Positions 33,685 through 43,968 of a DNA stretch of 64,000 bases are shown here, piece by piece. The notes beneath the pieces are model-generated. The model was not told where the DNA came from. It did not search any database and saw only the letters and a list, made by a program, of their open reading frames with translations. Source of the DNA: Chersky-840 sp963764205 (lineage in GTDB: Bacteria; Actinomycetota; Acidimicrobiia; Acidimicrobiales; UBA8190). Numbering within the stretch: position 1 is the stretch's first letter; each line of letters starts with the position of its first letter. Location: the NCBI GenBank assembly GCA_963764205.1, contig CAVXRN010000006.1, forward strand, positions 62,001 to 126,000. The letters are read 5' to 3'. Made by a program: the position numbers and the translations under genes.

Positions 33685-35238
33685 TCATCCGAGGCGCTCG
33701 GTCAGGTGGGCGCCGACCCGGAGCGCGTTGGCCATGGCGGTGAGCGCGGGGTTGACCGCGCCGATGCTCGGAAAGAAGCTCGTGTCCACTACGTAGAGGT
33801 TGTCCACCTCGTGCGCCTTGCAGTTCGCGTCGAGCACGGACGTGTTCGGGTCGTTGCCGAATCGACACGTCCCGGCTTGATGGGCGACGCCGGCCACGGG
33901 GATGCTCATGTTCATGTAGAAATTCTTGTCCAGCACATGGTGCTGAGCGTGGCCGACGTGGTTGAGGAGGGTCTTGAGCTCGTCGTAGAGCCCCTCGGCC
34001 TCCTTGTCGTTCGTGGACCGATAGGCCAGATGGACATGCCCGTCTTTGTCCACCGTCACCCGGTTGTCCGCGATGGGGAGGTCCTCGGTGGTGAGCCACC
34101 AGTCCACCGCGTGCTTGGCCACGTCCTCGAGTGACCAGCGGGGGGCCAGAAGAGTGAGCTTGGGCTCTTCGCCCTTCATAGCCCCGGCGTTGGACTTGCC
34201 GACCATCTGAATGTTGCCGAGCGGCCACGGGCGATCCTTGCCCGAAAGGTAGAAGTCGTTGAGGCCGAGGGTCTTCTGGAACACGGTGTCGTTGGCTTCC
34301 TTGGACAACGACACGACCGCTTTGCAGTTGTGGAACATGTAATTGCGACCGACCTGGTCCGAGCCGTTGGCGAGACCGTGAGGGTGTGCATCGTTGGCCG
34401 ATTGCAACAAGAGCTTGGCGCTGTTGGACGCCCCGGCCGAGACCACCACAATGTCGCCTCGGTAGACCTCGGACTGTCCGTCTCTCTCGACGACGACACC
34501 GGTGACCGCACGCCCGGCGGCGTCGGTCTCGAGCTTCACGGCTTCGGCGTTCACCAGCAGCGTCACATTGGGTTGGTCGAGCAAGGGGCGCACGGCGATG
34601 ATGTCGGCGTCGGCCTTGGCATGGACCTGGCACGGGTACCCGTCGCACCACGCGCAACGGATACAGGAGCTCAGCGCCCGGTTGGCCTCGTCGAGAAGAA
34701 TGCCGCACGGGGCGGAGAACGGGTGGTACCCGGCCGCGCCCAGCGCGTCGGAGATCTCCTGGAGACGCGGCTCGTGGGTCACCGCGGGCCACGGATAGGG
34801 CTTCGAGTGGTGTCCTTCGGTCGGATCCTCGCCGGCAGCACCGTGTACCTGGTAGAGCCACTCGGCCTCGGTGTACCAGGGCTCGAAGTCGTCATAGCTC
34901 AAGGGCCACGACGGTGAGACGCCGTCGACGTGCTCGATCTCGCCGAAGTCCTGGGGCCGCAACCGGTACAGCGCCGCTCCGTAGAGCTTGGTGGCACCGC
35001 CCACGAAGTAGTGGACCTGGGGCTGGAACGCCGTCCCGTCGGCGTCGTACCACGTGTCAGGCGAGATGTACCTGCCGTTGACGAACACGTCGTCGGGGTC
35101 CCAATTCTCGACTTCACGGGGGAGGAAGTCACCGCGCTCGAGCAACAGGATCCGTTTCCCCGCCGAAGCCAGGCGATGTGCCAGGGTCCCGCCGCCGGCG
35201 CCGGTGCCGATGATGATCACGTCGTAGTGCTCTGCCAT
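33685..35238 (-). CDS. GMC-family FAD-dependent oxidoreductase
   Basis: A 517-residue flavoprotein, start supported by AGGAGCCCACC. FAD-binding GTGAGGGTLAHRLASAGKRI at 11-30; HYFVGGATKLYGAAL is the GMC loop; CIRCAWCDGYPCQVHAKADA is a four-Cys insert like the Cys-rich motif of some sugar/alcohol dehydrogenases of this family and could hold a metal or cluster. The C-terminal FAD signature is VDTSFFPSIGAVNPALTAMANALRVGAHL. The expected catalytic His is in SVAGVAHQAGTCRFG-type context (GVAHQAGTCRFG). Oxidises an alcohol or sugar; identity unknown. Next to an MFS carrier, suggesting uptake plus oxidation of the same compound. Confidence 0.85.
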   Translation of the reverse strand: MAEHYDVIIIGTGAGGGTLAHRLASAGKRILLLERGDFLPREVENWDPDDVFVNGRYISPDTWYDADGTAFQPQVHYFVGGATKLYGAALYRLRPQDFGEIEHVDGVSPSWPLSYDDFEPWYTEAEWLYQVHGAAGEDPTEGHHSKPYPWPAVTHEPRLQEISDALGAAGYHPFSAPCGILLDEANRALSSCIRCAWCDGYPCQVHAKADADIIAVRPLLDQPNVTLLVNAEAVKLETDAAGRAVTGVVVERDGQSEVYRGDIVVVSAGASNSAKLLLQSANDAHPHGLANGSDQVGRNYMFHNCKAVVSLSKEANDTVFQKTLGLNDFYLSGKDRPWPLGNIQMVGKSNAGAMKGEEPKLTLLAPRWSLEDVAKHAVDWWLTTEDLPIADNRVTVDKDGHVHLAYRSTNDKEAEGLYDELKTLLNHVGHAQHHVLDKNFYMNMSIPVAGVAHQAGTCRFGNDPNTSVLDANCKAHEVDNLYVVDTSFFPSIGAVNPALTAMANALRVGAHLTERLG

Positions 35239-35287
35239 GGTGGGCTCCTCGGTCCTGTGGATTACGTGGACTGGTTCGAGACGATCG

Positions 35288-36514
35288 TCACGAGGACGGT
35301 GCGGGCACGATGTTGAGCCGTCGCGAGGGGGCGGCGTGTTGTCGATGAGCGATGGGGATGGCGAGCACCCCCATGACGGCGACCAGGAGCGCTGCGAGCC
35401 GGAAGACGGCGGACAGCGAGATCGCGTTCTGCAGGGCCCCGGCCCCGAAGGCGGCCAATCCGTAACCGAGCTGGTAGGCGGCGATGAGCCACCCCGCCGC
35501 CAACTCGACGATGCTCGGGAACGTCGCTTCGCCGTAGCCCACGGTCATGGGGAAGAAGCCCGAACAGGCCAGCCCGCCGAAGGCGAACACGGCGATCCCG
35601 GCGCCCGCACTCCTGGCCACGGGAGCGACAGCCAGGGCAAGTGCCATCGCCCACGGGAGCACGACGTAGATGCGCGTCGAGCCGATGCGCGTCGCCATCA
35701 TGGCGATGGCGAGGCGCCCGAGGGTCACCGCCAGCCAGAACACGGCCAACGCCTCTTCCGCCGCGGTCGACGTGACCCCCCGACCGTGGAGCAGGGTCGT
35801 GCCCCAGTTGCCGAACATGGTCTCGCCCACGCCGTAGATGACCAGGGCGCCCGCGAAAAGCCAGAACAGTGCCGGGATGGACGTCTTCTTGGTGCGGTGG
35901 TCCCGACGCTCGGTCGGGGGAAGCGCCATGGGCTGGACCAATGCGAGCACGAAGAGCGCAGCCAAGCCGGCGGCGGCCAACACGGGGAGGTACCACCACT
36001 GCCCGATGTCGGTGAACAGCGCGATCAGGAACGGGGACAGGGCGGTGCCGAGACCCAGGAGCACGTTCAGCGCCGTCAATGCCACGTCGCGCCGATCGGG
36101 CATGAAGGCACCCGCGTAGGTGCTGATGGCGCCCAGGGTGAGCCCGAAGCCGAGCCCGAGCGCGGCCGTGGCCACCAGGAGCATCGGATACGCGACGCCG
36201 TCGTGGTTGACGGCCTCGCTGCCCACCAGCAGACCCATGGCCACGGCGTCGGCCACCAAGCCGGCGAGGAGCACTCGCTTGAGCCGGAAACGGCGGGTCA
36301 GGGTGGGCAGCGCCAGCGACCCGGCGATGGCCATGACCACTTGAGGCAGGAAGAGCAGGCCGTACTGGCTCTTGGAGAGGTTGTAGCCCGACGGTGCGGT
36401 GAGGATGGTGGCCGCGGCGGGGAACGCCACCAGGCTGAGGCCCTGGAACAGGCCGATGGCGTAGACCGTCGCAACCTCGGAGCGTCCGCCGGTCGAGGAT
36501 GAGGACGTGGTCAT
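35288..36514 (-). CDS. MFS transporter
   Basis: Start set at 36514 (MTTSSSSTGGRSEV); earlier in-frame starts overlap the NDH-2 gene and are arginine/proline-rich. The 408-residue product has twelve hydrophobic helices, with the MFS loop 2-3 pattern LPTLTRRFRLKRVLLAG and a central basic loop (PTERRDHRTKKTS) between helices 6 and 7. Substrate cannot be read from sequence; the co-directional GMC oxidoreductase 49 bp downstream suggests a sugar, sugar acid or alcohol. Confidence 0.82.
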   Translation of the reverse strand: MTTSSSSTGGRSEVATVYAIGLFQGLSLVAFPAAATILTAPSGYNLSKSQYGLLFLPQVVMAIAGSLALPTLTRRFRLKRVLLAGLVADAVAMGLLVGSEAVNHDGVAYPMLLVATAALGLGFGLTLGAISTYAGAFMPDRRDVALTALNVLLGLGTALSPFLIALFTDIGQWWYLPVLAAAGLAALFVLALVQPMALPPTERRDHRTKKTSIPALFWLFAGALVIYGVGETMFGNWGTTLLHGRGVTSTAAEEALAVFWLAVTLGRLAIAMMATRIGSTRIYVVLPWAMALALAVAPVARSAGAGIAVFAFGGLACSGFFPMTVGYGEATFPSIVELAAGWLIAAYQLGYGLAAFGAGALQNAISLSAVFRLAALLVAVMGVLAIPIAHRQHAAPSRRLNIVPAPSS

Positions 36515-36536
36515 GGTCCCGGCGCTGCGGGGAGGA

Positions 36537-37976
36537 TCACCCGCCACCGTGGGCTCCCGACCCGTCGGGTGGGCCGTGGGCCGCCGAGGGCGATGCCTGG
36601 TCGGCATCGCCCTCGGTGGTCGAGCGTTGGATGGGGAAGGGGTTGGGCTCGACGAGGACGCGGACGCTGTCGGGCAGGCTCAGGTCGCCGCCGGTGTGCA
36701 CCGTGCTGAACTCACGCTCGGACCTCCCTCGGCCGATCATGGAGCGCAGCCACTTGAGCATCGTCGACAGCCGGTTGCCGAATCCGGTGAGGAACGCGAG
36801 GTGGACGAAGAACCACACGACCCACCCCGGGAACCCACTGAGGCGGAGCCGACGCATGTTCACCACGGCCCGGAAGCGCCCGATGCTGGCCACACTCCCG
36901 AGGTCCCGGTATTTGAAGGGCACACCCTCTTTGCCCTTGAGCCGACGCAGAATCGTGTTGGCGGCGTGGAGACCGCCCTGCATGGCCACCTCGGCCACGC
37001 CGGGAAGGTGGTTGAGGCTGGTCATGTCGCCGACGGCGAACACCTCGGGGTGTCCCGGGACAGTCAGATCGGGGAGCACGAGGATACGACCGGCGCGGTC
37101 GACATCCGCGCCCGACGCCTTGGCGAGCATCGACGCCAGTGGGGACGCCTGGACACCTGCCGCCCACACCGTGGTGCGAGCCTGGATCCGGGTGGTGGTG
37201 CCATCCGCTTCGGCCACGTCGACACCGAACGCGTCGATGCCCACCACGCGCGAGCCCATGCGCAACTCGACACCGAGATGCTCGAGCTCCTTGGCGGCCT
37301 TGCCCGCCAGTTGATGGCCGAAGGTGGCGAGCGGCTCACTGCCACCGTCGAGCAACAAGACCCTCACGGTGGAGGGGTCGAAGGTCCGAAACTCGCCGCG
37401 TAGGCTTCGCACCGCCACCTCGCGTACCTGCCCGGCCAACTCCACCCCGGTGGGTCCTGCCCCGACGATGGCGACGGTGAGCCACTCCTTGCGTTCGGTG
37501 GCGTCGACGGCCATCTCGGCCATCTCGAAGGCCCCGTAGATGCGCCGTCGCAGTTCCAGGGCGTCGTCGAGCGTCTTCATACCCGGGGCGAAGAAGGCGA
37601 GCTCGTCGTGGCCGAAGTACGACTGCGTGACCCCGGCTGCGACGATGAGGCTGTCGTAGGGGATCTCGATGTCTCGCACCCCGAGCGTGTTGGCGTGGAC
37701 GATGCGACGGTCGAGGTCGAATCCGGTCACCTCGGCCAGATCGACCCGCACGTTTTGACTCCGCCGGACGACATGGCGCAGGGCGGGGGCGATCTGACCG
37801 GGTGCGAGCATGCCGGTCGCCACTTGGTACAGCAGGGGCTGGAAGAGGTGGTGGTTGCGGCGGTCGATCAAGGTCACGTCGACGGGCTTGCCCCCGAGCA
37901 ACCGGATGGCGGGCAAGCCGCCGAAGCCACCACCGACCACGACCACCCGGTGTTTGACGCCCTCCGTGGTGCTCAT
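36537..37976 (-). CDS. ndh: type II NADH dehydrogenase (NDH-2)-like membrane-associated flavoprotein
   Basis: A 479-residue two-dinucleotide-fold protein. FAD motif VVVVGGGFGGLPAIRLL at about 11-27, then the NDH-2 hallmark HHLFQPLLYQVATGML; NADH motif VAIVGAGPTGVELAGQV near 168-184; second FAD contact VFAVGDMTSLNHLPGVAEVAMQGG. The C-terminal region (FRAVVNMRRLRLSGFPGWVVWFFVHLAFLTGFGNRL) is the membrane-anchoring segment of NDH-2 enzymes. Transfers electrons from NADH to quinone without pumping protons. It is in the same transcription block as cydAB, giving an NADH-quinone-oxygen chain. Confidence 0.85.
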   Translation of the reverse strand: MSTTEGVKHRVVVVGGGFGGLPAIRLLGGKPVDVTLIDRRNHHLFQPLLYQVATGMLAPGQIAPALRHVVRRSQNVRVDLAEVTGFDLDRRIVHANTLGVRDIEIPYDSLIVAAGVTQSYFGHDELAFFAPGMKTLDDALELRRRIYGAFEMAEMAVDATERKEWLTVAIVGAGPTGVELAGQVREVAVRSLRGEFRTFDPSTVRVLLLDGGSEPLATFGHQLAGKAAKELEHLGVELRMGSRVVGIDAFGVDVAEADGTTTRIQARTTVWAAGVQASPLASMLAKASGADVDRAGRILVLPDLTVPGHPEVFAVGDMTSLNHLPGVAEVAMQGGLHAANTILRRLKGKEGVPFKYRDLGSVASIGRFRAVVNMRRLRLSGFPGWVVWFFVHLAFLTGFGNRLSTMLKWLRSMIGRGRSEREFSTVHTGGDLSLPDSVRVLVEPNPFPIQRSTTEGDADQASPSAAHGPPDGSGAHGGG

Positions 37977-37994
37977 CGTCGCGCCCTCAACCGG

Positions 37995-38771
37995 TCAGAG
38001 GCCCGGGCTGCTGTGCATGATGCCGCCGTCGGCGAAGAAGGTGGTGGCGGTGACATAGCTGGCCCCGTCGCTGGCCAGGAAGGCCACCACACTGCCGATC
38101 TCCTCGGGCTTGGCCATGCGCCCGAGCGGGATCGCGGCGTCGAGCGTGCGGAGTTTCTCCGGGTCAGACATCGTCCCGACGTTGATGGGGGTGTCGACCG
38201 CACCGGGCCCCACCCCGTTGACGGTGACTCCGTGCCGGGCCAACTCGATGCCGGCTGTGCGGGTCAGCATGCGCATGCCGCCCTTGGACAGGCAGTACGG
38301 CGTATTGCCGGGCATGGGCCAGTCCTCGTGCACCGAGGTGATGTTGATGATCCGACCGCCGTGGCCCTGGGCGATCATCTGCTTGGCGGCCAGCTGCGTG
38401 CCGAAGAAGGCGCTCTTGAGGTTCACGTCCATGACGAACTCGTACTGCTTCTCGGTCGTGTCGAGGACCGAGGTCCGGGTTTCGACGCCGGCGTTGTTCA
38501 CCATGATGTCAAGACGACCAAAGGCCCTGACCGCCGCATCGACGAGGGTCTGTAGGTCGGCCACCTTGCTCACGTCGGCTTCGACCCCGATGGCCGTGTC
38601 CCCCAGGGCGGCGACCTGGCGTTCGAGCTCCTCGGTCGCCTCGGGATGGCTGACATAGTCGATGATCACGTTCGCCCCGGCCTCGGCCAGAGCCAAGACG
38701 ATGGCCTTCCCGATGCCGCTGTTGCCGCCGGTCACGATGGCCGATTTTCCCTTGAGATCCTGCGATGGCAT
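37995..38771 (-). CDS. classical SDR oxidoreductase, glucose-1-dehydrogenase-like
   Basis: A 258-residue classical SDR. Start supported by AAAGGATG. TGGNSGIGKAI (cofactor site) at 14-24, VNNAGVETR near 90, Ser in NITSVHED and YCLSKGGMRM with the Tyr/Lys pair, and PLGRMAKPEEIGSVVAFLASD at the C-terminus. This is closest in pattern to bacterial glucose 1-dehydrogenases, but substrate is not proven. Lies between NDH-2 (18 bp) and cydB (37 bp), so probably co-transcribed. Confidence 0.85.
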   Translation of the reverse strand: MPSQDLKGKSAIVTGGNSGIGKAIVLALAEAGANVIIDYVSHPEATEELERQVAALGDTAIGVEADVSKVADLQTLVDAAVRAFGRLDIMVNNAGVETRTSVLDTTEKQYEFVMDVNLKSAFFGTQLAAKQMIAQGHGGRIINITSVHEDWPMPGNTPYCLSKGGMRMLTRTAGIELARHGVTVNGVGPGAVDTPINVGTMSDPEKLRTLDAAIPLGRMAKPEEIGSVVAFLASDGASYVTATTFFADGGIMHSSPGL

Positions 38772-38808
38772 GGAACATCCTTTCTCGTTGAGTCGAAACG
38801 AAGACTCG

Positions 38809-39852
38809 TCACTGGCTCCTGGCTGAAGTGGCCGAGCCTTCTTGCACTACTGGAGCCTGCACCTCGGAGGTCGGCGCCGACAGTCGGCCCCGGAACACCC
38901 AGTAGGTCCAGCCCTGGTAGAGAAGCACGAGGGGCACGAAGATCACCGCCACGACCGTCATGACCTTCAATGCGTACGACCCTGCTGACGCGTTCGACAC
39001 GGTCAGGTTGTACGCCGCCTTGGTGCTCGACACCATGACGTTGGAGTACAGGTCCACGAAGATGGTGCCCACGGTGGCGGCCATGGCCAGCACCGTGGTG
39101 GCAAACGCCCAACCGCGAGACTCGGTACCGACCAACCAGGCACTGCCCAGCACCGCCAGGGCGGCGAGCACCGCTGTGGGGTCGGGAAGAAAGGCACCGG
39201 ATTGCGCCCGGCTCCAGATGATGAAGCCGATCACGGCCCCGGCTGCGGCCTTGCTCTCCCACTGCGCGACCCGGCGGGCTCGGCGCTGCACCTCGCCCGA
39301 GGTCTTGAGGACCAGGAACGTTGCTCCAGACAACACGGACAACAGCAAGAGGGTGAGCCCTGTCCACAGGCCGAACGGGGTGAGGAGGTCGAAGAAGTTC
39401 CCGGTGAACACGTGGCTCTGGTTGATGGGAAGGCCGTGGAGCAGGTCGCCGAGCGCCACGCCGAGCAACAACGGGACGAGCGCGCTGCCGATGGTGAAGG
39501 CCCAGGTCCACGTGCCGCGCCACCTGGTGTCGGCGATCTTCCCTCGGAACTCGAAGGAGACGCCCCGGCCGATGAGCGCCAGCAGGACGAGAAACAACGC
39601 CAGGTAGAAGGTCGAGAACATCGTGGCGTACCACGCCGGAAAGGCCGCAAACGTCGCCGCGCCGGCCACGACGAGCCATACCTCGTTCCCGTCCCAGAAG
39701 GGGCCGATCGTGTTCACCACGGTGCGGCGTTCGATATCGGTCTTTCCCACCACCGTGTGCAGGATGCCGACCCCGAAGTCGAAGCCCTCGAGAACGAAGA
39801 ACCCGGACCAGAAGAATGCGATGATGACGAACCACAGCGTGTGCAGTGACAT
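38809..39852 (-). CDS. cydB: cytochrome bd quinol oxidase subunit II
   Basis: A 347-residue integral membrane protein with eight to nine helices; TAGGAG sits six bases before the ATG. The start LHTLWFVIIAFFWSGFFVLEGFDFGVGIL and GPFWDGNEVWLVVAGAATFAAFPAWYAT are CydB hallmarks. It pairs with CydA to reduce O2 to water using quinol at high affinity. Nine bases separate it from cydA. Confidence 0.95.
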   Translation of the reverse strand: MSLHTLWFVIIAFFWSGFFVLEGFDFGVGILHTVVGKTDIERRTVVNTIGPFWDGNEVWLVVAGAATFAAFPAWYATMFSTFYLALFLVLLALIGRGVSFEFRGKIADTRWRGTWTWAFTIGSALVPLLLGVALGDLLHGLPINQSHVFTGNFFDLLTPFGLWTGLTLLLLSVLSGATFLVLKTSGEVQRRARRVAQWESKAAAGAVIGFIIWSRAQSGAFLPDPTAVLAALAVLGSAWLVGTESRGWAFATTVLAMAATVGTIFVDLYSNVMVSSTKAAYNLTVSNASAGSYALKVMTVVAVIFVPLVLLYQGWTYWVFRGRLSAPTSEVQAPVVQEGSATSARSQ

Positions 39853-39861
39853 CCGTAGCTC

Positions 39862-41303
39862 CTAGTACACGAGGGCCATGTCGTCGACGGTCCGCTCACC
39901 GAGAGATCCGTCCCCCCCGCCTCCGACCTCGTCTGGGCGGGTGGGAGGATCGGGTTCGAGGTCTTTGCGGGCGAAGCGGATCATCAAGTAGGCCTCGGCC
40001 ACACCCAGGGCGAGATAGAGCACGAGAAAGCCCACCAACGTGATCCAGATGTCCGTCGAGGTGACCGAGGGCGATGCCGCATTGGCGGTCTTCATGAGCC
40101 CTTGGACGATCCACGGTTGGCGCCCGCTCTCGGTCAGCAACCAGCCGGCGGTGTTCATGACGAACGGCGTGATGACGATCCACACGGCACAGAAGAGGAA
40201 CCACCTCGCTTTCTCCAGCTTGTGACGGTGGGCCAGCCAGGCGCCCCATAGTGCGAACAGCAGGACCACAGACCCCAGATACGCCATCACGCGCATGGAC
40301 CAGTATTGGATGAAGACGTTGGGGATGTAGTTCCCCGGGCCGTACTCCTTCTGGTATTGCGCCTGCAATTGATTCATTCCCTGGACCTCGCCGTCGACAT
40401 GATTGGTGGCGAGGATCGAGAGCAGGTCGGGGATCTCGATGATCTTCGTGGGGTTCATGTCGTCGTTGCCGCCACCCACCTGGAAGGCCGAGAACGAACA
40501 GTGCGACGGGCACGTGTTCCACAGCGCCTCGGCCGCAGCGATCTTCATCGGCTGGTACGTGCCCTCGACCACCCCGAGCTCGCTCCCGACGAACAGGATC
40601 AGGAACATGGTCGGAACGAGGACCACGAGGGCGATTCCCGACGTCCGCTTGAAGGCATCGACTTCGTGCTCGCGCTTCAGGTGCCACGCGGACACCGCCA
40701 ACATGATGAGGCATCCCGCCACGGCTGAGGCCAACAGGACGTGGACATATCCCCACAAGAACGTGGGGTTGGTGAACAGGGCCCAGATGTTGTTCAGCTG
40801 AGGGTCGTGTGTCTGAGGGTTGATGGCGTAGCCGACGGGGTGTTGCATCCAGGAGTTCGCGGCCATGATGAACGCCGCCGACAGTGCCGATCCCAGGGCC
40901 ACCATCCAGATGCACGCCAGGTGGACCCGCTTGGGAAGACGGTCCCAACCGAAGATCCACAGCCCGAGGAACGTCGACTCCAAGAAGAAGGCCGCCAGAC
41001 CCTCCATGGCGAGCGGGCCTCCGAAGATGTCTCCCACGTATTGGGAGTAGACCGACCAATTCATCCCGAACTCGAATTCCTGCACGAGCCCGGTGACCAC
41101 ACCCACGGCGACGTTGATGAGCAGCAGCGTCCCGAAGAACCGGGTCAGGCGCCGGTACTGCGGTTGGTGGTTGCGGTGCCACGCTGTTTGCAATAACGCC
41201 ACCAGGAAGGCGAGCCCGATGGTGACGGGGACGAAGAGGAAGTGATAGATGCTCGTGGTGGCGAACTGCCAGCGGGCCAGGTCGACGTTGAGCGCCCCCA
41301 GGA

Positions 41304-41307
<4 letters not shown>
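39862..41307 (-). CDS. cydA: cytochrome bd quinol oxidase subunit I
   Basis: A 481-residue subunit. ARWQFATTSIYHFLFVPVTIG carries the N-terminal heme ligand His22; GMNWSVYSQYVGDIFGGPLAMEG, FWGYVHVLLASAVAG and the Q-loop GRQPWIVQG are all present, so the quinol and heme sites look intact. The Q-loop is the short type usual outside E. coli. The gene starts with an ATGA overlap on the end of the GH15 gene, so translation is coupled to it, an unusual partnership. cydDC lie 2.7 kb away on the other strand. Confidence 0.95.
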
Positions 41308-43160
<1,853 letters not shown>

Positions 43161-43291
43161 GGGTCCTACCTTTCGAGCAGCGCGGAGGGCAGTCGGGGCG
43201 AAGCACCGTCCGCCCACAGCTTCGGGTGGCGGACCTGAGAATGCATCACCCACTTCGGGTGGTAAGCCGCGTGGTGCCACCGCGGCCCTCC

Positions 43292-43305
43292 GTGTTCTGG
43301 AACAC
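43292..43305. promoter_or_regulatory. perfect 14-bp palindrome upstream of the GH15-cydAB genes
   Basis: GTGTTCTGGAACAC is fully symmetrical around TG apart from the centre. It lies in the 188-bp gap between gluconokinase and GH15, about 130 bp upstream of the GH15 start. A GC-rich imperfect hairpin (GCCGCGTGGTGCCACCGCGGC, in part) precedes it at about 43266-43286. Plausible operator for the GH15-cydAB-ndh block; regulator unknown. Confidence 0.4.
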
Positions 43306-43348
43306 ACTCAAAGTGAACGTAAGCCAGCAGTGAGACCGGCGCTCCGGT

Positions 43349-43903
43349 CTAGGGGCGATCTCCGTCACTCCACGGTGACCCGATGTCGAGCTGGGCAATG
43401 ATCCTTTCCACCGTCTCCGCCACCGGCCGGTCCACCTCGACGGCGATGGCAGCAACAGGTGGTTCGAGGGTGTCGAACTGGCTGGCCAACAGTGCGGGCG
43501 GCATGAAGTGGCCCCGACGCTGCTCGAGGCGTGCGGCAATCAGGTCCGCTTGGCCCCAGAGGTGGACGAACACCACTCCTCGCGTGTCACCCACGAGTGC
43601 TTGCCGATACGAAGCCTTCAATGCGGAGCAACACAACACGAGTGGCGTTCCGCTGGCGCGATGGTCCTCGATGACCCTGTGGAGCTCGGACAGCCAGGGT
43701 TGCCTGTCCCGATCGTCGAGCGGCTCTCCCCGCTCCATTTTGAGCACGTTCGAAGGTGGGTGGAGATCGTCTCCGTCGACAAACGACCAATCCAGCTTGG
43801 CGGCGAGGGCCTTACCGATCGTGGTCTTTCCGACCCCCGACACACCCATCATCACGACGACCGGACTGAGGGCCCGACGCGCTCGGTCGGTGCCGTCGAT
43901 CAT
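43349..43903 (-). CDS. gntK: gluconokinase
   Basis: A 184-residue P-loop kinase: VVMMGVSGVGKTTIGKALA with Walker A at about 19-28, VDGDDLHPPSNVLKMERGEPLDDRDR (the GntK substrate region), CSALKASYRQAL and the lid HLWGQADLIAARLEQRRGHFMPPALLASQFDTLE. All residues typical of GntK are present. Phosphorylates D-gluconate to 6-phosphogluconate. No gluconate permease or repressor is adjacent; the SDR and GH15 nearby could feed glucose/gluconate. Divergent from cydD. Confidence 0.92.
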   Translation of the reverse strand: MIDGTDRARRALSPVVVMMGVSGVGKTTIGKALAAKLDWSFVDGDDLHPPSNVLKMERGEPLDDRDRQPWLSELHRVIEDHRASGTPLVLCCSALKASYRQALVGDTRGVVFVHLWGQADLIAARLEQRRGHFMPPALLASQFDTLEPPVAAIAVEVDRPVAETVERIIAQLDIGSPWSDGDRP

Positions 43904-43968
43904 GGCGCTCGAATCTACCGACCGAGAAGGTGCCCGTCTGCTGTATTACCGTCTGCCGGACACCCAGC

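Noticed and set aside
36515..36607. Longer N-terminus for the MFS gene
   Set aside because: The extension overlaps the end of the NDH-2 gene, is Arg/Pro-rich and would precede the first helix by over 40 residues.
43255..43300. GTGGTGCCACCGCGG followed by CCTCCGTG resembles a T-box antiterminator core
   Set aside because: In that orientation the next sequence is antisense to gluconokinase and no aminoacyl-tRNA or amino-acid gene follows; no specifier stem is visible. Treated as a GC-rich hairpin.
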